The notes under the pieces are model-generated. The model was not told the origin of the DNA and did no database searches. It saw only the letters and a list, made by a program, of their open reading frames with translations. A DNA stretch of 64,000 bases from NCBI RefSeq assembly GCF_001279775.1, contig NZ_LGDG01000228.1, positions 1-64,000 on the forward strand. The letters run 5' to 3'. Made by a program: the position numbers and the translations under genes. Of this stretch, positions 35,871 to 43,802 are shown one piece after another (the first letter of the stretch is position 1; each line of letters starts with the position of its first letter). The DNA comes from Streptomyces sp. MMG1533 (lineage in GTDB: Bacteria > Actinomycetota > Actinomycetes > Streptomycetales > Streptomycetaceae).

Positions 35871-36685
35871 TGCCGGTGCTGGTGGCGAGCGACCTCGACC
35901 GTACGCTCATCTACTCCGCGGCGGCCCTCGCGCTGACCATGCCGGACGCGCGGGCGCCCCGGCTGCTGTGCGTCGAGGTCCACGAGAGCAGGCCGCTGTC
36001 GTACATGACGGAGACATCGGCCGCCCTGCTCGCCGAGCTCGGCGACGCCGCCGTCTTCGTCCCGACGACGACCCGGACCCGCAAGCAGTACCAGCGCATC
36101 AACCTGCCCGGCCCGCCGCCCACTTACGCGATCTGCGCGAACGGCGGCCACCTCCTGGTGGACGGCGTCTCCGACCTCGACTGGCACGCCCGGGTGACGT
36201 CCCGGCTGGCCGACGAGTGCGCCCCGCTCGACGAGGTCCGCGAGCACCTGATGAACACGGCCGACCCGCTCTGGGTGCGCAAGCACCGGATCGCCGAGGA
36301 CCTCTTCGCCTACCTGGTCGTCGAACGCGAACTGCTCCCCGAGGACTGGGTGAAGGAACTCGCCGTCTGGGCGGAGAACCGCGGCTGGACGGTCTCCCTC
36401 CAGGGCCGCAAGCTCTACGCCGTCCCGAAGCCGCTCACCAAGAGCGCGGCCATGCACGAGGTCGCCCGCCGCACCGGCGCCGAACTCACCCTCGCCGCCG
36501 GCGACTCCCTCCTCGACGCCGACCTCCTCCTCGCCGCGGACCGCGGCTGGCGCCCCGGCCACGGCGAACTCGCCGACGCCGGCTGGAGCGCCCCCGAGAT
36601 CAGCGCGCTGCCGGAGCGGGGCGTGCTGGCGGGGGAGCGGATCCTGCGGGAGTTCCTGCGGGGGGCGCGCCAAGGGGCCCTCTGA
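35870..36685 (+). CDS. HAD-superfamily phosphatase of the Ter operon
   Basis: This 271-residue hydrolase has motif I DLDRTLIYS (nucleophile Asp8, acid Asp10), a Cof/sucrose-phosphatase-type C2 cap (residues about 90-200) and motif IV GDSLLDADLLLAAD. It probably dephosphorylates the product of the upstream phosphoribosyltransferases. Its ATG overlaps the preceding stop by one base (TGATG), so it is translationally coupled and is the third gene of the operon. The C-terminus is ordinary; no membrane signal is present. Confidence 0.86.
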   Translation: MPVLVASDLDRTLIYSAAALALTMPDARAPRLLCVEVHESRPLSYMTETSAALLAELGDAAVFVPTTTRTRKQYQRINLPGPPPTYAICANGGHLLVDGVSDLDWHARVTSRLADECAPLDEVREHLMNTADPLWVRKHRIAEDLFAYLVVERELLPEDWVKELAVWAENRGWTVSLQGRKLYAVPKPLTKSAAMHEVARRTGAELTLAAGDSLLDADLLLAADRGWRPGHGELADAGWSAPEISALPERGVLAGERILREFLRGARQGAL

Positions 36686-36848
36686 GGGGACCGTACGGCC
36701 TGAGCGGCCCGGTCGGTCGGCCTGAGGACGTTGCCGACGGGCCGGCCGCGGCGGTCGGCCCCAGCGGCGCGGCGAGCAGACGCCTCCGCCGGGTGCTCGC
36801 CGCGAAACCCGCCTGAGGGTCTGCCGAGGAAGGTTCCCCGGGTGGCCG

Positions 36849-37070
36849 TCAGCCGCAGCAGCCCCCGCCGCAGCAACCGCCGCCGCCACCGCCCGACCGG
36901 GGTGCCGGGGCGGGCGCGGAGGCCGAGCCGCCGACCGCCACCGTCGACAGCAGTTTCACCGTGTCGTCGTGGCCCGCGGGGCAGTCGGCGGGGGCGGAGG
37001 ACTCCGCCATCGGACGGCTCAGTTCGAAGGTGTCGCCGCAGGTCCGGCAGCGGTACTCGTAGCGAGGCAT
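36849..37070 (-). CDS. FmdB-type zinc-ribbon protein with Gly/Cys tail
   Basis: This protein of 73 residues begins PRYEYRCRTCGDTFELSRPM, with a second metal site in DCPAGHDDTVKLLS; together these give the CxxC...C-x-x-x-H pattern of FmdB/FmdE putative regulatory zinc ribbons. The end of the protein is GGGGGGCCGGGCCG, four cysteines in two pairs within a glycine run, a possible second metal site or assembly tag. ATG 37070 is preferred over 37076 because TAACCT ends six bases before it (leaderless). Confidence 0.85.
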   Translation of the reverse strand: MPRYEYRCRTCGDTFELSRPMAESSAPADCPAGHDDTVKLLSTVAVGGSASAPAPAPRSGGGGGGCCGGGCCG

Positions 37071-37152
37071 GCGCACAGGTTAACCGGCGTCCGCCCGGCG
37101 TCGTACCGGCATGTCGGTGACCGGCCGGCCGCCCGGCGCGGCGCGGGGCGGG

Positions 37153-38544
37153 TCAGTGCCCGGACCCGCGCTCCCCACGGATCTGGCTCACGACCCGTGC
37201 CACCGTCTGCCGTACCGCCTCCGTCTCCGTGAGGAAGTGCCAGTAGTCCGGGTGGCGGCCCTCCAGCGTGCCGATCGCGCGGTCGAGGCGGACGACCGCG
37301 TCGTCCAGGGGGCGCGCGTGCTGCGGGTCGGGGGTGTGGCGGCCGGCCATGGCGAGCCGCTGGGCGTCGCGGATGGCGAAGCGGGTGCGGTCGATCTCCT
37401 GCTGAGGGTCCTTCTGCACGGCGTTCAGCCGGTGCAGTCGGTCCCCGGCGGCGGAGACCGACTCGTCGGTCGTGTTCAGCAGCGCCCGGACCGTCGACAG
37501 CAGGGCGGTCGCGTCCGGCCAGCGCTGTTCGTCGCGGGCGGCGCGGGCCTCGCGCAGCTTCAGCTCGGCCTGCGCCACGTTCTCCGCGGCCTGGTCCGGC
37601 ACGTGCTGCAGGTCCTGCCAGCAGGCGGCCACGAAGCGGCGCCGCAGCTCGCTCAGGATCGGGTCGACCTGCCCGGCGCGGGTGGTGAGGGCCTGGGCAC
37701 GGGTGCGCAGGGAGACCAGCCGGTGGTCGATCTCGGCGGCCCGCTCCGGAAGCCGCTCGGCCTCGACCCGGACCGATGCGGCCTCCCGCGCCACGTACTC
37801 GGCGCGCTCCAGGGTCTGGGGGACGCCGTGCGCTCCGGCGCCCTGGTTCAGCCTGGTCAGCTCGGGCCCGAGGGCGGCGAGCCGGGCGGCCAGGTCGTCC
37901 GCCTTCAGCCCCGATCCCCGTACGGCATCGAGGGCGTTGGACGCGGCCAGCAGGCCCTGCCGGGCCCGCTCGACGGCCGGGGCGAGGCGGGCCAGCTGGG
38001 TCTCGGCCTTGCCGAGCAGCGGCCCGAGCCCGGCCGTGAACCGGTCCAGGTCCTGCTTGACCCGGCCCAGTTCGTCCTTGGCCTGGGCGAGCGCGGTGCG
38101 GGCCTGCGAGGCGGCCGAGGCCTCCAGGTCGTCGCGGTCGAGGTCGTGTGCGTCGACGGCGTTGATGTACTGGTGGCTGGCCTCGTCGATGCGGTTGCTG
38201 ATCGCCTGGAAGTCGGCGACCGCGCGCCGGGCGGCGGGGGAGTCGTCGACGGCCGTGATGGTCTCTATCGAGATCCGCAGATCGCGCTGGGCGGTGTCCA
38301 GCTCGTAGAACGCGGCCGCGGCGGCGTCCTTCGCGGCCTGCGCCTCGGCCCGCTGGCTCTCCGCGCGTCCGCCGAACCAGCGCCGGGTGCCGCTGCCGCC
38401 GCCGCTCGCGAAGGCGGCGGGCAGTGTGAGCGCGACGAGGAGCGGCAGTCCGAGCAGGGTGAGGGTGTCCCGCAGCGCGTGACGCACAGGATGGTGTGCG
38501 CGCGGCACCAACGGCGAGTACGGCTGCGAAGGTGTCGCCGTCAC
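37153..38544 (-). CDS. Membrane-anchored coiled-coil protein
   Basis: This 463-residue protein has one hydrophobic segment (LTLLGLPLLVALTLPAAFA, residues about 29-48). A long alpha-helical, Ala/Glu/Arg-rich region predicted to form coiled coils follows over most of the rest (AESQRAEAQAAKDAAAAAFYELDTAQRDLRIS, QDLDRFTAGLGPLLGKAETQLARLAPAVERARQGL). No catalytic motif is visible. Similar proteins occur in Streptomyces without known function. GTG 38544 is supported by GGAGAGGG just upstream. It follows the DUF4097 lipoprotein gene on the same strand after 75 bases, so they may be co-transcribed. Confidence 0.78.
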   Translation of the reverse strand: MTATPSQPYSPLVPRAHHPVRHALRDTLTLLGLPLLVALTLPAAFASGGGSGTRRWFGGRAESQRAEAQAAKDAAAAAFYELDTAQRDLRISIETITAVDDSPAARRAVADFQAISNRIDEASHQYINAVDAHDLDRDDLEASAASQARTALAQAKDELGRVKQDLDRFTAGLGPLLGKAETQLARLAPAVERARQGLLAASNALDAVRGSGLKADDLAARLAALGPELTRLNQGAGAHGVPQTLERAEYVAREAASVRVEAERLPERAAEIDHRLVSLRTRAQALTTRAGQVDPILSELRRRFVAACWQDLQHVPDQAAENVAQAELKLREARAARDEQRWPDATALLSTVRALLNTTDESVSAAGDRLHRLNAVQKDPQQEIDRTRFAIRDAQRLAMAGRHTPDPQHARPLDDAVVRLDRAIGTLEGRHPDYWHFLTETEAVRQTVARVVSQIRGERGSGH

Positions 38545-38619
38545 ATCCCTCTCCCGTGCTGTGATTCGTCCTGGCCCGCTGTCATTCTCCCACCGGTAGA
38601 GGACGAACACACGGGCCGG

Positions 38620-39390
38620 TCAGTTCGCCTTTCGGACCGTTACTTTGCCGTCGCCGGTCCGTGCGGACACCACATGGGGGCTGGAGTCGTCCCGGGGCAC
38701 CGATATGTCCTCGGCGCCGTCGCCGGTCTTGGTCGTCACCCGGTACGTGGCGTCGGGCAGCGCGATCGTCACGGAGCCGTCGCCGGTGCGGGACTCCACC
38801 AGGTCCGGTACGACGGCCAGTTCGAGGTGGACCGAGCCGTCACCGGTCTGGGCGCGCACCTTGCGCGAGGAGACGTCCGCGCGCACCGAGCCGTCGCCGG
38901 TGTGCAGCTCCAGCGGCCCGTCGGAGTCGGTGACACGCACGGAACCGTCGCCGGTGCGGATGTTCAGCGCGTCCTCGAAGCCCCGCGCGCGCACGCTGCC
39001 GTCGCCGTCCACCACGTTCACCTTGATGCCGCGCGGTACCTCGATCCGGTGCTTGGCCGCGCAGTCGGCGACCACGCCCGTGCACTCGAGCCGCAGCTTC
39101 AGCCGGTCCTCCTTCATGGACCAGGTGACCTTGGGGTCCTTGCCCATGGCGACCGTGCCCTGGAACCAGCGGGTGACCTCGACCGTGCCCGCCTTGTGCG
39201 AGTCGGCGGCGATGATCTCCAGTGCGGAGTCGTCGGAGTCGATCGTGAGCGTGTCGCCCCGCAGGGCGAAGGAGCGCCGGTCGGGATCCTTGTCGTCGGC
39301 GGCGGAGGCGCCACAGGCGGTGGCACCGGCGACGAGGGCCGTGACGACACCGGCTACGGCGAGGGCACGGACGGGAACGGTACGGGCCAT
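38620..39390 (-). CDS. DUF4097 beta-helix lipoprotein
   Basis: This 256-residue protein has a lipoprotein signal (VRALAVAGVVTALVAGATACG, lipobox Cys about residue 26). A repetitive right-handed beta-strand region follows, with units ending in the hexapeptide TGDGSV or close variants (GDGSVRARGF, TGDGSVRVTD, TGDGSVRADVS, TGDGSVHLEL, TGDGSVTIAL, TGDGAEDISV, TGDGKVTVRK). DUF4097 proteins are putative adhesin-like surface proteins with a beta-helix fold; no enzyme motif is present. The repeat is also visible in DNA as recurrent GCCGTCGCCGGT on the plus strand. Confidence 0.88.
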   Translation of the reverse strand: MARTVPVRALAVAGVVTALVAGATACGASAADDKDPDRRSFALRGDTLTIDSDDSALEIIAADSHKAGTVEVTRWFQGTVAMGKDPKVTWSMKEDRLKLRLECTGVVADCAAKHRIEVPRGIKVNVVDGDGSVRARGFEDALNIRTGDGSVRVTDSDGPLELHTGDGSVRADVSSRKVRAQTGDGSVHLELAVVPDLVESRTGDGSVTIALPDATYRVTTKTGDGAEDISVPRDDSSPHVVSARTGDGKVTVRKAN

Positions 39391-39533
39391 GACGATCTCC
39401 CCCTGGGACGAGCGGCGAAGCCTCTGCTACGACGCTCTTCGACCGTACGGATCCCGGGTCCGCGCAGGCATCCGGGCCGCTCCCGGATTCCAGGTGGGGA
39501 TAACCCCCGTAGGTGTCCCTTACACAGGACTGT

Positions 39534-39585
39534 TGCACGGGACTGCGGTACGGGACTGCTGCACGGGACTGCGGTACGGGACCGC
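39534..39585. repeat. Four 13-base tandem repeats upstream of tRNA-Val
   Basis: The unit alternates TGCACGGGACTGC and GGTACGGGACTGC and occurs four times in a row (the last with one change). It lies in a 250-base intergenic region between the lipoprotein gene and tRNA-Val, about 55 bases before the tRNA. Confidence 0.85.
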
Positions 39586-39640
39586 GCGATACGGGTTTGC
39601 GGGACAGTGCCCCGGGCAATGTAGGCTGTCGACTCGTCTC

Positions 39641-39712
<72 letters not shown>

Positions 39713-39718
39713 CACCGA

Positions 39719-39756
39719 CGAGAAGACCCCGGCCGCTCACGGCCGGGGTCTTCTCG
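39719..39756. terminator. Terminator hairpin after tRNA-Val
   Basis: A perfect 16-base-pair stem (arms 39719-39734 and 39741-39756) with a GCTCAC loop begins seven bases after the tRNA and precedes the stop codon of the convergent gene, so it may work in both directions. Confidence 0.88.
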
Positions 39757-39758
39757 GT

Positions 39759-40139
39759 TCAGGACTTCTCTTCCTCCGGCTTCTCCGGGTTCTCCGGCTT
39801 CCACGGGTTCTCCGGAGTCTCGTGCGCGTGCTTCAGCTTCATGCGGGCGTCCACCCGCTCCGCGCCCGCGACCTCCGCCCAGAAGCGGTGGCCGCTCACG
39901 AAGACCGCGAGTTCGTGCTCCCGTCGGCGGAGCTTCTCCACCGAGGCCTGTTCGTCGGCCGTCCAGCCGGGGGAGGCGGGGCGCTCCACCTTGCGCCAGC
40001 CGCCCGCGTCACTGAAACCGTCCAGGGGCTCGACCGACCAGGGAAGCCGCTTCAGCAGGGCCGACAGCTCGGCCCGGACCTGATGCAGCTCCTCCTGACC
40101 GGCGAGCAGGTCACTCGGAAAGTCATAGGTCGTAGCCAC
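39759..40139 (-). CDS. Conserved hypothetical small protein
   Basis: This 126-residue soluble protein is helical in the middle (SDLLAGQEELHQVRAELSALLKRLPWSVEPL and DEQASVEKLRRREHELAVFVSGHRFWAEVAG), with a Pro/Glu/Lys-rich end (PENPWKPENPEKPEEEKS). I do not recognise the family. The GTG start lies six bases after TAGCAT, so it is probably leaderless. It is convergent with tRNA-Val and ends almost at the tRNA terminator. Confidence 0.7.
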   Translation of the reverse strand: MATTYDFPSDLLAGQEELHQVRAELSALLKRLPWSVEPLDGFSDAGGWRKVERPASPGWTADEQASVEKLRRREHELAVFVSGHRFWAEVAGAERVDARMKLKHAHETPENPWKPENPEKPEEEKS

Positions 40140-40232
40140 GCCGCAATGCTACGCCTGTTCGATTTTGGGTGGCGAGTTCCTTCACGTGGTTCATGCGAAC
40201 GGGTGTGCCGGAGTGCGGATGCCGTTCGGGGG

Positions 40233-40811
40233 TCACCGTCGGCGGCGGACCCGGTAGAGCAGGTGCAGCACCCGGTCGCCCTGGATCACCGTGTGCGGGT
40301 CGTCGAGCAGGTACTGGCCGTCGGTCGACCCGAAGTACCGCTTGCCCGAGCCGAAGACCACCGGTACGACGTCCATCGCGACCTCGTCGACCAGACCGAG
40401 GGCGAACGCCTGTCCGCCGACCTCGCCCGCCGCCACGGCGACGGTGCGGTCCCCGGCGAGTTCCTTGGCCTTCGCGATCGCCCGGGCCACGTCGTCGACG
40501 AAGTGGAACGGCGCCTCGGGGTGCCAGCCGTCGGGCCTGGGCCGGTGCGACACCACGACCACGTGCTCGCCGGCCGGCGGCTTGCCCTCCCAGCCGTTGG
40601 TGATGTCGAACACGTGGCGCCCGACCACCAACGCCCCGATGCCCGCCATCATCGGCTTGACGTACTCCGCCGAGGTCTGTGAGACCTTGGCGAACTCGCT
40701 GAGCAGGACATCGCCGTTGGAGTACCAGTCGAAGAGCGGGCCGACCTGGTCGTCCGCGTCGGCGATGAAGCCGTCCACGGAAACGACGTTGTGCATCACC
40801 ACGGTGCTCAT
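40233..40811 (-). CDS. Dihydrofolate-reductase-like (RibD C-terminal type) protein
   Basis: This 192-residue protein starts STVVMHNVVSVDGFIADADDQVGPLFDWY and has GALVVGRHVFDITNGWEGKPP, AGEVGGQAFALGLVDEVAMDVVPVVFGSGKRYF and VIQGDRVLHLLYRVR, the RibD_C/DHFR-like fold. Members reduce substrates with NADPH; this small stand-alone group is common in actinobacteria and its substrates are mostly unknown. ATG 40811 is supported by GGGAG five to six bases upstream. A broken paralogue lies at 55495-56102. Confidence 0.87.
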   Translation of the reverse strand: MSTVVMHNVVSVDGFIADADDQVGPLFDWYSNGDVLLSEFAKVSQTSAEYVKPMMAGIGALVVGRHVFDITNGWEGKPPAGEHVVVVSHRPRPDGWHPEAPFHFVDDVARAIAKAKELAGDRTVAVAAGEVGGQAFALGLVDEVAMDVVPVVFGSGKRYFGSTDGQYLLDDPHTVIQGDRVLHLLYRVRRRR

Positions 40812-40895
40812 CACATCTCCCAGGTGTTCCGGGGTCTCGGGGCAGGTCTTGTACACACAGACCCGGCCCGCCCCCGAAACTCGTCGCCACGCCGT

Positions 40896-41891
40896 TCAGG
40901 CCGCGGGCAGGGCGGCCAGCCAGGCGGCGAGCAGGCGGTTGACCTCGTCCGGGCGTTCCTGCTGGATCCAGTGGCCGCAGCCTTCGAGGAGGTGGGAGGA
41001 GCGCAGGCCGGGGAGGGTGGCCGGGAAGGCCTCGATCGCGTCAGCCAGCCAGGTCGTCGAGGCGTCCAGGGTGCCGCCGAGGAACAGGGACGGCTGGGGG
41101 ATCGGGGCGCCGGAGAAGTCGGCGAGGTCCCTCCAGTCGTGGTCCATGGCGCGGTAGCGGTTCAGGGCGCCGGTCAGGCCGGTGCGCTCGAACTCGCCGG
41201 CGTAGACGTCGAGTTCCGCCTCGCCGAGCCAGGCAGGCAGACGCTCGGCGGGGAAGCGGTCGCGGAGGGTCTTGCCGGGGCTGACGAAGTGCGGGTCGGG
41301 GGCGCCGGGTTCGGGCATGGTGTCGGCGGACAGGGCGGCGTAGAAGCCGGCGAGCCAGCCGCGTACGTCCGGTTCGATCTCGCGCTCGGCCCGGCCGGGC
41401 TCCTGGAAGCAGGAGACGTAGAACTCCTCCTTCCCGCCGCCCAGTCGGGCGAAGACCTCGCTCGGCAGCGGGCCGCCGGGCGGGGTGTACGGCACGCTCA
41501 GCAGGCCGACCGCGCGGAACGCGTCGGGCCTGAGCAGCGCGGAGTGTGCGGCGATGGTCGCGCCCCAGTCGTGTCCGACGACCACCGCGGAACGCTCGCC
41601 GAGGGCCTCGACCACGGCCGCGTTGTCCGCCACCAGATCGCGCAGCCGGTACGCCTCCACCGCGTCCGGCCGCGACGAACGCCCGTATCCGCGCACGTCC
41701 ACGGCGACCGCGCGGTAGCCGGCCGCGGCCAGGGCCGGCAGCTGGTGACGCCACGAGTACCAGGACTCGGGAAAGCCGTGCAGCAGCAGGACCAGCGGCC
41801 CCTCGCCGAGTTCCGCGGCGTGGATGCGGCCGGCGGGGGCGGGGAGCAGGCGGTGGGTGACGTCCTTGAGCTGGGGGGTCGGCTGCGGCAT
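40896..41891 (-). CDS. Epoxide-hydrolase-like alpha/beta hydrolase
   Basis: This 331-residue enzyme has the oxyanion motif LLLHGFPESW, VDVRGYGRSSRP, the nucleophile elbow VVVGHDWGA (Asp nucleophile, typical of epoxide hydrolases and dehalogenases), a helical cap in the middle and the C-terminal His in LLEGCGHWIQQERPDEV. It should open an epoxide with water. ATG 41891 follows GGAGGA at spacing four to five. An exceptionally long perfect inverted repeat lies 70 bases upstream. Confidence 0.9.
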   Translation of the reverse strand: MPQPTPQLKDVTHRLLPAPAGRIHAAELGEGPLVLLLHGFPESWYSWRHQLPALAAAGYRAVAVDVRGYGRSSRPDAVEAYRLRDLVADNAAVVEALGERSAVVVGHDWGATIAAHSALLRPDAFRAVGLLSVPYTPPGGPLPSEVFARLGGGKEEFYVSCFQEPGRAEREIEPDVRGWLAGFYAALSADTMPEPGAPDPHFVSPGKTLRDRFPAERLPAWLGEAELDVYAGEFERTGLTGALNRYRAMDHDWRDLADFSGAPIPQPSLFLGGTLDASTTWLADAIEAFPATLPGLRSSHLLEGCGHWIQQERPDEVNRLLAAWLAALPAA

Positions 41892-41960
41892 GCGTCCTCC
41901 GTACGTGGCTTGGGTGCTACGGCTCGTACGGCGATCCTGCGGCGGTGCGGTGGCCGGGCG

Positions 41961-42001
41961 CGAGGGTTGTTGCCGATTCGGCAAATCGGCAACAACCCTC
42001 G
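41961..42001. terminator. 41-base perfect inverted repeat (terminator or operator)
   Basis: Arm CGAGGGTTGTTGCCGATT and its exact complement flank a five-base loop CGGCA. The stem is 18 pairs with no mismatch. It lies downstream of the truncated beta-propeller gene and upstream of the epoxide-hydrolase-like gene on the same strand. Termination of the former is the simplest reading; an operator or a mobile palindrome is also possible. Confidence 0.7.
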
Positions 42002-42063
42002 GCGCGAGAAGGCAACCGGGGCGGCGCGAGGGCGGGCCGGCCCCGGTGACCTGGGGGTGTCGC

Positions 42064-42330
42064 TCAGCCGGTGGCGGCGTACACGAACAGGTTGTACTTC
42101 CAGCCGTCCTCCTGCTTCAGGGCGAGGGCCGCCGACCCGTTGACCAGGACCGGGGCGATGCCGGGGCTGGCCGGGGCGTCCTCGCCCGTGCGGGCGTCGA
42201 GGGCGACCGGGCCGTTCTCCGTCTCGCCGTAGACCCGGCCGTGCCAGGCCGAGGTGACCTCGGGGGCGACGCGGTCGCTCTGCTCGTCGGGGAGCTGCCA
42301 GAGGACCTTGCCGCTGCGTGCCACCCACAC
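42064..42330 (-). pseudogene. C-terminal remnant of a PQQ-like beta-propeller protein
   Basis: The 88-residue frame (WVARSGKVLWQLPDEQSDRVAPEV, GRVYGETENGPVALDARTGEDAP, APVLVNGSAALALKQEDGWKYNLFVYAATG) matches the last two blades and end of PQQ-enzyme-like repeat proteins. The rest of the propeller, its signal and any N-terminal domain are absent. In-frame codons continue a few residues into the end of the ketopantoate reductase gene and then meet a stop. It is probably the leftover of a deletion, although a short expressed peptide cannot be excluded. Confidence 0.7.
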
Positions 42331-42358
42331 CCGGCCGCGCCCCGAGGAGCGGCTCGTG

Positions 42359-43261
42359 TCAGTGGCCGGCGTCCCTCAACTCCCTTACCAGACGGGCCGT
42401 TACGGGTGCCTTCACCCCGTGGCGCCCGGCCGCGCGCAGCAACGCTCCGCCGATCGCGTCCAGTTCGATGGGGCGGCCGGCCTCCGCGTCGCGCTGCATC
42501 GAGGACTTGGTCGCGGGCGGGAAGCTGTCGTAGCGGGCGAGCGCCTGGGCCGGGTCCGCCGGGCCGCCGCAGGCGGCGCTCACCGCCGCCGTCTCCTCCA
42601 CCAGGGCCGTCAACTCCTCGCGGTACTTGGTGCGTACGTCGCCCAGCGGGAGTCCGTGACGAGTCGTCAGCAGCGCGAACGGCGCCAGGAACGACATCTT
42701 CGCCCAGAGCGCCGCCGACTCGTCCGGCAGTACGCGAGGGGCCGGGCCGGCGGCCGTGAGGGCCCCGGCCAGTGCGTCGAGCCGTTCGCGGGGGACGCCG
42801 TCGCCGGTGAGGTCGACCTCGGCGAAGGGGCTGCCGTGCTCGATCACGCCGGGCGCCACACGCGTCGACTCCACGCGGATGACGGCGGGGGCCACGCGGT
42901 CGGGGCGGTAGCGGGTACGAAGGGTCGCGGGGTGTTCGACGCCGTTCAGGAGCGGTACCACCAGGCCGTCGCCCAGGGCCGCGGGCGGGACGCGGTCTAG
43001 GGCGGCGCCGAGGGTCGTGTGCTTGACCGCGACCAGGCAGACGTCGACCGGTTCGCGCAGGGTGGTGTCCGCCTCGACCGGGGCCGTGAAGTCGCCGAAC
43101 TTCTCGCTGCGGACGCGGATTCCGGACGTGCGGAGGGTGTGTGCCGTCTCGTCGCCGGCCAGGCAGATCACGCGGTGGCCGGCGCGGGACAGGAGTGCGG
43201 CGAGCAGGCCGCCGGTGCCGCCGGGGCCCAGGACGGCCACGGTGAGTTCGTCGTTCGCCAT
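42359..43261 (-). CDS. panE: Ketopantoate reductase family protein (ApbA/PanE)
   Basis: This 300-residue NADPH-dependent reductase has the N-terminal Rossmann loop VAVLGPGGTGGLLAALL, CLVAVKHTTLGAALD, PLLNGVEH (the conserved Asn-Gly) and the C-terminal helical domain with SSMQRDAEAGRPIELDAIGGALL, the substrate-binding motif. PanE reduces 2-dehydropantoate in pantothenate and CoA synthesis; paralogues act on other 2-oxoacids, so the symbol is tentative. Its stop lies within the 5' side of the adjacent beta-propeller remnant. Confidence 0.88.
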   Translation of the reverse strand: MANDELTVAVLGPGGTGGLLAALLSRAGHRVICLAGDETAHTLRTSGIRVRSEKFGDFTAPVEADTTLREPVDVCLVAVKHTTLGAALDRVPPAALGDGLVVPLLNGVEHPATLRTRYRPDRVAPAVIRVESTRVAPGVIEHGSPFAEVDLTGDGVPRERLDALAGALTAAGPAPRVLPDESAALWAKMSFLAPFALLTTRHGLPLGDVRTKYREELTALVEETAAVSAACGGPADPAQALARYDSFPPATKSSMQRDAEAGRPIELDAIGGALLRAAGRHGVKAPVTARLVRELRDAGH

Positions 43262-43427
43262 GTTTCGGGTTCCTCTCTGGGTCGGCCCCGGGTCGGTGGC
43301 CGCCTCGGAGTGATCATTTCAGGCGCGGTTCGGTGATGGTCGTGGTTTCCGGAATCGGGCGGGGCCCGGCGGCATTCCCTGGCGGTATTCCCCGGCGGTA
43401 TTTCCGGGCGGGGGCGAGACTGGAGGT

Positions 43428-43658
43428 ATGTGCCGCAGTATCAAGACGCTACGTCCGCCCGTGCTGCCCGAGGAGGCGACCGAGGAGGAGATCCGGGCCG
43501 CCGCCCTGCAGTACGTCCGCAAGGTCTCCGGTTTCCGCGCCCCCGCCGCGCACAACCGGGAGGTGTTCGACCGGGCCGTGGAGGTGATCGCCGAGGCCAC
43601 GGCGGAGTTGTTGGCCGGGTTGGAGGTGCGGGGTTCCGCTGCACAGAGGGCCGGGTAG
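43428..43658 (+). CDS. DUF2277 family protein
   Basis: This 76-residue protein begins MCRSIKTLRPP and contains EEATEEEIRAAALQYVRKVSGFRAPAAHNREVFDRAVEVIAEAT, the DUF2277 signature with a conserved N-terminal Cys and an Arg-rich helix. The function is unknown. GGAGG lies only one base before the ATG, so it may not be the working ribosome site. It is divergent from panE. Confidence 0.86.
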   Translation: MCRSIKTLRPPVLPEEATEEEIRAAALQYVRKVSGFRAPAAHNREVFDRAVEVIAEATAELLAGLEVRGSAAQRAG

Positions 43659-43744
43659 AGCGGGTCGGGGTTCGCGGCGGTGCCGGTGTTGCTGTCGAGG
43701 GTGGGTGCGCAGCCCGGCGCCGCGGGGTGCCGCCCGCGCCCACC

Positions 43745-43764
43745 CGTGCCGCCCCGGCGGCACG
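43745..43764. terminator. Short hairpin between convergent genes
   Basis: CGTGCCGCC-CC-GGCGGCACG is a nine-base-pair stem with two bases between the arms, located between the ends of the DUF2277 and DedA genes. Confidence 0.6.
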
Positions 43765-43802
43765 ATTGCCCTCGGGGTGGTGGCGTGGGAAGCCGCCCGT
43801 AG

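Noticed and set aside
27924..36685. Interpretation of the ter block as a plasmid-type tellurite resistance island
   Set aside because: Composition and neighbours (aceE, DUF3052, peroxiredoxin) look like conserved chromosome, with no mobility genes.
39534..39585. Possible CRISPR array
   Set aside because: The repeats are directly adjacent with no spacers, and no cas genes are present in the window.
37111..39624. 837-codon open frame on the plus strand across two minus-strand genes
   Set aside because: It spans two unrelated genes and their intergenic gap, with low-complexity composition; a shadow of the coiled-coil and DUF4097 genes.
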